In this document: positions 59,774 through 64,000 of the stretch, piece after piece
Layout: each line of letters begins with the position of its first letter
Numbering within the stretch: the first letter of the stretch is position 1
Assembly: GCF_019458805.1 (NCBI RefSeq)
Contig: NZ_JAIBOA010000004.1
Coordinates: 248,001-312,000, forward strand
DNA from: Actinomadura parmotrematis
GTDB lineage: Bacteria > Actinomycetota > Actinomycetes > Streptosporangiales > Streptosporangiaceae
Reading direction: 5' to 3'
DNA length: 64,000 nt
Notes under the pieces: generated by a model
Database searches by the model: none
The model's input: the letters and a program-made list of their open reading frames with translations, nothing else
What the model was told of the DNA's origin: nothing
Translations under genes and position numbers: made by a program

Positions 59774-61428
59774 CGCCGTCCCACGTGGTGGCGCCCGTGC
59801 TCGCGGCCGGCGAGAACGAGCACCGCACGATCTCCCTGGCGCTGTTCGCCGTCTTCGTGGCGATCACGCTCTACATCACCATCCGGGCGAGCCGGCAGAC
59901 CCGGACGGCCGCCGACTTCTACGCCGGCGGGCGCTCGTTCTCGCCGCTGCAGAACGGCCTGGCGATCGGCGGCGACTACATGTCGGCCGCCTCGTTCCTC
60001 GGCATCGCGGGCATCTTCGCGCTGTCGGGCTACGACGGGTTCCTCTACTCGATCGGCTTCCTGGTGGCGTGGCTCGTCGCGCTGCTGCTGGTCGCCGAGA
60101 TGCTGCGCAACTCCGGCCGCTTCACCATGGCCGACGTGCTGGCGTTCCGGATGCGGCAGCGGCCGGTCCGGGCGGCGGCCGGCATCTCCACCATCGTGGT
60201 GTCGATCTTCTACCTGCTGGCGCAGATGGTCGGCGCCGGCGCCCTGGTGACGCTGCTGCTCGGCACGCAGAGCGAGGCCACCAAGATCTGGACGATCGTG
60301 GTGGTGGGCGCGCTGATGATCTTCTACGTGACGGTCGGCGGCATGAAGGGCACCACCTGGGTGCAGATCGTCAAGGCCGTCATGCTCATGACGGGCGCGC
60401 TCGTCATGACGGTCTGGGTGCTGTCGAAGTACAGCTTCAACGTCTCCGAGCTGCTCGGCGCCGCCGCCGACAAGAGCGGCAAGGGGACGGCGTTCCTGGA
60501 GCCGGGCCTCAAGTACGGCGCGACCGACGTCTGGTCCAAGCTGGACCTGCTCTCGCTCGGCCTCGCGCTCGTCCTCGGCACCGCGGGCCTGCCGCACATC
60601 CTGATCCGCTTCTACACGGTGCCGAACGCGCGGGCCGCGCGCGCCTCGGTGAACTGGGCGATCGGCATCATCGGCGTGTTCTACCTGATGACCCTGGTCA
60701 TCGGGTTCGGCGCGGCGGCGCTGGTCGGCGGCAAGGCCATCGCCGCGCAGGACAAGGGCGGCAACACCGCCGCGCCGCAGCTCGCCGAGCACCTCGGCGG
60801 CGGGCACGGCTCGACCGGCGGCGCGGTGTTCCTCGCCATCATCGCGGCGGTCGCGTTCGCCACCATCCTCGCGGTGGTCGCGGGCCTGACGCTGGCGTCC
60901 TCGTCGTCGTTCGCGCACGACATCTTCGCCAACGTCATCCGGCGCGGGAAGGCCACCGACGAGGACGAGGTCAAGGTGGCGCGCTGGGCGGCGCTCGGCA
61001 TCGGCGCGGTGGCGATCGTGCTGTCGATCTTCGCGCGCGGGCTGAACGTGGCGTTCCTGGTCGCGCTCGCCTTCGCCGTCGCGGCGTCGGCGAACCTGCC
61101 GACGCTGCTGTTCTCGCTGTTCTGGAAGCGGTTCAACACGACCGGCGCGGTCGCCGGCATCTACGGCGGCCTCGTCGCCGCTGTCGGCGTCGTGCTGCTC
61201 AGCCCGATCTGCTGGGGCGGCAAGTCCGACACCATCCCCAAGGGGAACGCCGACGCCCTGTTCAGCACCGACACCGTCGCGCTGATCCCGCTGCAGAACC
61301 CCGGCCTCATCTCGATCCCGGTCGGGTTCCTCTGCGCCTACCTCGGCACCGTCCTCGCCAAGGAGCGGACCGACACGAAGTTCGCGGAACTGGAGGTCCG
61401 GGCCCTTACCGGCACGGGCGCCCATTAG
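59770..61428 (+). CDS. actP: Cation/acetate symporter (SSS family)
   Basis: A 552-aa sodium:solute symporter with about 13 helices, of the ActP/MctC type that takes up acetate, propionate and pyruvate. Recognisable blocks: RTAADFYAGGRSFSPLQNGLAIGGDYMSAASFLGI (in pieces), VGAGALVTLLLGTQSEATK, VGGMKGTTWVQIVKA, GTAGLPHILIRFYTVPNARAAR and SSSFAHDIFANVIRRGKATD. ATG 59770 overlaps the DUF485 stop (ATGA), so the two are translated together. It would feed acetate into metabolism and complements the phosphoketolase-acetate kinase route that makes it. Confidence 0.93.
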   Translation: MTPSHVVAPVLAAGENEHRTISLALFAVFVAITLYITIRASRQTRTAADFYAGGRSFSPLQNGLAIGGDYMSAASFLGIAGIFALSGYDGFLYSIGFLVAWLVALLLVAEMLRNSGRFTMADVLAFRMRQRPVRAAAGISTIVVSIFYLLAQMVGAGALVTLLLGTQSEATKIWTIVVVGALMIFYVTVGGMKGTTWVQIVKAVMLMTGALVMTVWVLSKYSFNVSELLGAAADKSGKGTAFLEPGLKYGATDVWSKLDLLSLGLALVLGTAGLPHILIRFYTVPNARAARASVNWAIGIIGVFYLMTLVIGFGAAALVGGKAIAAQDKGGNTAAPQLAEHLGGGHGSTGGAVFLAIIAAVAFATILAVVAGLTLASSSSFAHDIFANVIRRGKATDEDEVKVARWAALGIGAVAIVLSIFARGLNVAFLVALAFAVAASANLPTLLFSLFWKRFNTTGAVAGIYGGLVAAVGVVLLSPICWGGKSDTIPKGNADALFSTDTVALIPLQNPGLISIPVGFLCAYLGTVLAKERTDTKFAELEVRALTGTGAH

Positions 61429-61446
61429 CGTCTTGACGCACGGAAC

Positions 61447-61491
61447 ACCTCCGGGGAAGGGTGGCGCAGAAAGCGCCCACCCCCCGGAGGT
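61447..61491 (+). promoter_or_regulatory. Hairpin combining actP end and sequestered RBS
   Basis: ACCTCCGGGG (61447-61456) pairs with CCCCGGAGGT (61482-61491), enclosing an inner GGGTGGCGC/GCGCCCACCC stem with an AGAAA loop and one bulge. The right arm contains the GGAGG ribosome-binding site of the next gene, seven bases before its TTG. It can act as a terminator for actP and/or hide the start region of the phosphoesterase. Confidence 0.8.
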
Positions 61492-61497
61492 CTTTCG

Positions 61498-63012
61498 TTG
61501 CGGCACGAGAACTCACGCACGTCCGAGGCGGGCGCGGGCTGGGTCTGCCAGCGGCCGGGACGGTTCGAGGAACTGCTCCCCGAGCGCGTGCCGAGGTTCT
61601 CCTGGCGCCACCCCGCGGTCCTGTGGCGGGCCCGCAACGACGTGGTCGCGCGGCTGTTCGGCGACCCGTCCGACGACATCCGCCGCCGCGTCCTCGCCGA
61701 GCTCGGCGAGCGCGGCGTCCCCGCCGGGTTCACCGTGCACCGCGGCGCCGAGGCGTTCTCGTTCCTGGTGATGGGCGACACCGGCGAGGGCGACCGGTCG
61801 CAGTACGCCGTCGTGCCGCCGCTGGAGGCCGTCGCGCCCGGCACCGACTTCCTGGTGATCGCCAGCGACGTCATCTACCCGACCGGCGACGCCGGCGACT
61901 ACCCGGAGAAGTTCTTCCGCCCCTACCGGGGCTACCCCGGCCCGATCTTCGCGGTGCCGGGCAACCACGACTGGTACGACGGCCTGCGCGGCTTCCTGCG
62001 GATCTTCTGCGGGGTGGACGCCGACTGCGCGCCGCCGCCCTGGACCGGCCCGTTCGCCCGGCTCGCCACGCTGCTGTGGCGCCGCTCGGGACCGGTGGAC
62101 GGCCCCGCGCTCGACGCCGCCCGCGACCGCTACCGGGGCGCGCCCGGCCAGCGCGGCGCCCAGCCCGGCCCGTACTGGGCGATCGACACCCCGAGCCTGC
62201 GCGTCGTCGGCATCGACACCGGCATCCTCGGCGGCATCGACCGCGACCAGGCGGCCTGGCTGCGCGAGGTGTCGGCCGGCCCGAAGCCCAAGGTCCTGAT
62301 CACCGGCAAGCCGATCTACGTCGACGACGAGCACCACCCCGGCCCCGTCGAGGGCGGCGGCACGGTGGACGCGATCGTCGCCGACCCGGCCTGCAACTAC
62401 GTCGCGGCGATCGGCGGCGACATCCACAACTACCAGCGCTACCCGGTGCGGGTCGGCGACCGCACGATCCAGTACATCGTGTCCGGCGGCGGCGGCGCGT
62501 TCATGCACGCCACCCACACCATCCCCAAGGTCGGCTCGGTCGAGGAGGACGACTTCCGCCTCTACCCGCTGCGCGGCGACTCGCTGTCGCGCTACAGCCG
62601 CCTGTACGGCCGGGTGACGCGGATGCCGTGGTTCTGGGAGCTGACGCCGAAGGAGGCCGCGCGGGTCGTCCGGCACCGCCTCGGAATCCGGCCCGCCCGC
62701 GGCTACGCCGAGGACGGGCCGGACGGCATCGCGGCGCGCCCCTCCACGCGCGCCCGCCTCGTCGCGGTCCTGCTCGGCGTGCCGCGCGGCCGCACCAAGC
62801 GGTTCCGGCTGCTGCGCCTGCCGGTGCACCGCACCCCGCAGCGGTTCCGGTCGGAGATGGCCGACTGGGACCACGCGCCGTTCTTCAAGCACCTGCTCCG
62901 CCTGGACGTCACGCCGGACGCGCTCCGCATCCGCTGCCACGCCGTCACCGGCTGCGGCGACCACGAGGCGGACCCGCCCGTCGAGGACGAGGTGACGATC
63001 TCGTTGCGATAG
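61498..63012 (+). CDS. Calcineurin-like metallophosphoesterase
   Basis: A 504-aa cytoplasmic-looking phosphoesterase. Metal-binding blocks: FLVMGDTGEGDRS (about 92-104), VIASDVIYPTGDAGDY, AVPGNHDWYDGLRG, VLITGKPIY, AAIGGDIHNYQRY and a YIVSGGGGAFMHATH segment. This is the GD-GNH-GGDxH pattern of class III enzymes. The N-terminal 75 residues and the C-terminal 150 residues are not typical of small phosphatases. The substrate is unknown. The TTG at 61498 is chosen because GGAGG precedes it by seven bases, inside a hairpin arm; no ATG or GTG suits the motifs better. Confidence 0.85.
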   Translation: MRHENSRTSEAGAGWVCQRPGRFEELLPERVPRFSWRHPAVLWRARNDVVARLFGDPSDDIRRRVLAELGERGVPAGFTVHRGAEAFSFLVMGDTGEGDRSQYAVVPPLEAVAPGTDFLVIASDVIYPTGDAGDYPEKFFRPYRGYPGPIFAVPGNHDWYDGLRGFLRIFCGVDADCAPPPWTGPFARLATLLWRRSGPVDGPALDAARDRYRGAPGQRGAQPGPYWAIDTPSLRVVGIDTGILGGIDRDQAAWLREVSAGPKPKVLITGKPIYVDDEHHPGPVEGGGTVDAIVADPACNYVAAIGGDIHNYQRYPVRVGDRTIQYIVSGGGGAFMHATHTIPKVGSVEEDDFRLYPLRGDSLSRYSRLYGRVTRMPWFWELTPKEAARVVRHRLGIRPARGYAEDGPDGIAARPSTRARLVAVLLGVPRGRTKRFRLLRLPVHRTPQRFRSEMADWDHAPFFKHLLRLDVTPDALRIRCHAVTGCGDHEADPPVEDEVTISLR

Positions 63013-63130
63013 CGAACCCGCGGCCGCTCCGGCGGCTCTAACAGATCGCCAGTCGCTAGTGTCGTGCCCGCTCGGATGACGGTTCCCCGCGCCGCTCGGC
63101 CGATCCATGACCGCAGTCCCCAGGAGAACC

Positions 63131-63643
63131 ATGAGCTACCCCCAGCAGGGCTACCCCCAGCAGGGTCACCAGCCCTACGCTCAGGCCCACCACGGCGCCC
63201 CGGCCCCGGTGCACGTCCCGCACCAGCAGCCGGTGCCGGCCGGCCTCGGCCTCAACATGAAGCGCCGCAACCCCTTCGCCGCCTGGCTCGGCCTGCCGCT
63301 GATCACCTTCGGGATCTACGGCCTGGTCTGGTTCTACAAGGTGCACGCCGAGCTGTTCGCCTACGACCGGCGGACCGGCGACGCGGCCACGAACGCGCTG
63401 CTGTCGATGATCCTGGGATTCGTCACCCTCGGCATCTGGCCGCTGGTCATGTACGTCAAGCTCGCCGGCCGGATCGCGCAGGCGCAGCGCGCCGCGGGCC
63501 TCGTCCCCTCGTGCAGCGGCGGCCTCGGCTTCCTGCTCGGCATCTTCGGGTTCGGCGTGCTCTACTACCAGATCGAGCTGAACAAGGTCATCGACCGCTA
63601 CCGCGGCGTCGTGGCGGGCATGCAGGTCCCGCTCGCGTCCTGA
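63131..63643 (+). CDS. DUF4234 membrane protein
   Basis: A 170-aa protein. A Gln/Pro/His-rich N-terminus (SYPQQGYPQQGHQPYAQAHH) is followed by a DUF4234 domain: KRRNPFAAWLGLPLITFGIYG, LVWFYKVHAELFAYD, SMILGFVTLGIWPLVMYVKL and GFLLGIFGFGVLYYQIELNK. Three or four helices are predicted. ATG 63131 follows AGGAG by four bases. Function is unknown; the family is common in actinomycetes. A strong terminator follows. Confidence 0.85.
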   Translation: MSYPQQGYPQQGHQPYAQAHHGAPAPVHVPHQQPVPAGLGLNMKRRNPFAAWLGLPLITFGIYGLVWFYKVHAELFAYDRRTGDAATNALLSMILGFVTLGIWPLVMYVKLAGRIAQAQRAAGLVPSCSGGLGFLLGIFGFGVLYYQIELNKVIDRYRGVVAGMQVPLAS

Positions 63644-63675
63644 CCCGCACCCCGGCCGCGCCCTGACGCGGCCCC

Positions 63676-63705
63676 GGCGAGGCCCCGCCACGGCGGGGCC
63701 TCGCC
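63676..63705 (+). terminator. Terminator hairpin
   Basis: GGCGAGGCCCCGCC and its exact complement (14 bp) with an AC centre, followed by CTTTC, 33 bp after the DUF4234 stop. Confidence 0.88.
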
Positions 63706-63738
63706 CTTTCTGTCGGTGCCGGCGGCGACAATGGCGGG

Positions 63739-64000
63739 ATGAGGATCGCGGTGGCCGCCGGGCCGGACGGCGGGGCGGTGCTGCGGCCCGTCGCCGACGA
63801 CGGCGCGCCCGCCGGGCCCGCCGAGCGCGTCCCCGACCTCGCCGCCGCCGTCGCCGCCCGCGAGGCCGCCGCACGCGCGGACGGCGCCGAGCCGGTGCGC
63901 TGGGTGTGGGCGTCCACGGCGCGCCTCTACCCGGCGCTGCTGGCCGCCGGGACGCGGGCGGCGCGCTGCCACGACCTCGAACTCGTCGAGACGCTGCTGC
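63739..64000 (+). CDS. Bifunctional 3'-5' exonuclease/DNA polymerase, 5' part
   Basis: The first 87 codons of a gene that continues past the window end. It starts MRIAVAAGPDGGAVLRPVAD and contains VRWVWASTARLYPALLAAG and ARCHDLELVETLL. This N-terminus matches the actinobacterial 'bifunctional 3'-5' exonuclease/DNA polymerase', a PolA-like protein with an exonuclease-type N-terminal domain. The catalytic residues lie beyond the window, so the call rests on N-terminal resemblance only. The start is ATG 63739. Confidence 0.68.
   Translation, partial: MRIAVAAGPDGGAVLRPVADDGAPAGPAERVPDLAAAVAAREAAARADGAEPVRWVWASTARLYPALLAAGTRAARCHDLELVETLL

Overview
The window is extremely GC-rich chromosomal DNA (well above 70% G+C by eye, with strong third-position G/C bias). 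GTG starts and stop/start overlaps of the GTGA or ATGA type are common. The gene content is that of a filamentous or spore-forming actinomycete: a WhiB-like protein, two GAF-ANTAR proteins, a PF04672-type methyltransferase, DUF1707/LiaF-like, DUF475, a Ser/Thr kinase, partner-switching (STAS/PP2C) regulators, an IdeR/DmdR iron box and a cysteine-attenuation leader. I infer a member of the Streptosporangiales, perhaps an Actinomadura-like genus. No rRNA, tRNA, insertion sequence, prophage or CRISPR array was seen.

Region 1 (about 1.0-10.1 kb) is a compact hypoxia or dormancy island of DosR/DevR type. It has a CBS-pair protein, an Acg-type nitroreductase, phosphoketolase and acetate kinase, a DevR-like response regulator, a DevS-like GAF-GAF histidine kinase, an Rv1733c-like membrane protein and a small unknown protein. 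GGGAC-N4-GTCCC palindromes sit in its three regulatory intergenic regions. Region 2 (10.1-24.2 kb) holds a cation efflux protein, DUF475, a kinase, a secreted GH3 glycosidase, lutABC for lactate oxidation, a Tat-exported phosphatase behind a possible PHO box, and two divergent GAF-ANTAR genes around a 32-bp perfect palindrome.

Region 3 (24.3-27.2 kb) is a tightly overlapping operon (acyl-CoA-dehydrogenase-like, PIG-L deacetylase, methyltransferase, glycosyltransferase) that looks like an undescribed glycoconjugate pathway. Region 4 (27.3-38.8 kb) has a secreted esterase, a STAS / GAF-PP2C / STAS signalling module, DUF6766 with a 27-codon upstream gene, and a three-gene unit of an unknown protein, a MoxR-like ATPase and a metallopeptidase-like VWA protein. 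Region 5 (38.7-45.5 kb) has a LysE-family pseudogene, aidB with its TetR regulator and operator, a flavin monooxygenase and secreted or small proteins.

Region 6 (45.5-49.3 kb) is a sulfur-assimilation operon: leader peptide, sulfite reductase, a 54-aa zinc ribbon, CysH and a CbiX-like chelatase. Region 7 (49.5-64.0 kb) includes a YihY-type protein, a phosphotriesterase-like protein that has lost metal ligands, a WhiB protein, an iron-boxed sucrase/ferredoxin-like protein, a glpD-tetR / AGPS-like / lipid-kinase glycerolipid cluster, YccF, a DUF485-ActP acetate uptake operon, a metallophosphoesterase whose ribosome-binding site lies in a hairpin, DUF4234, and the start of an exonuclease/polymerase gene that runs off the end.
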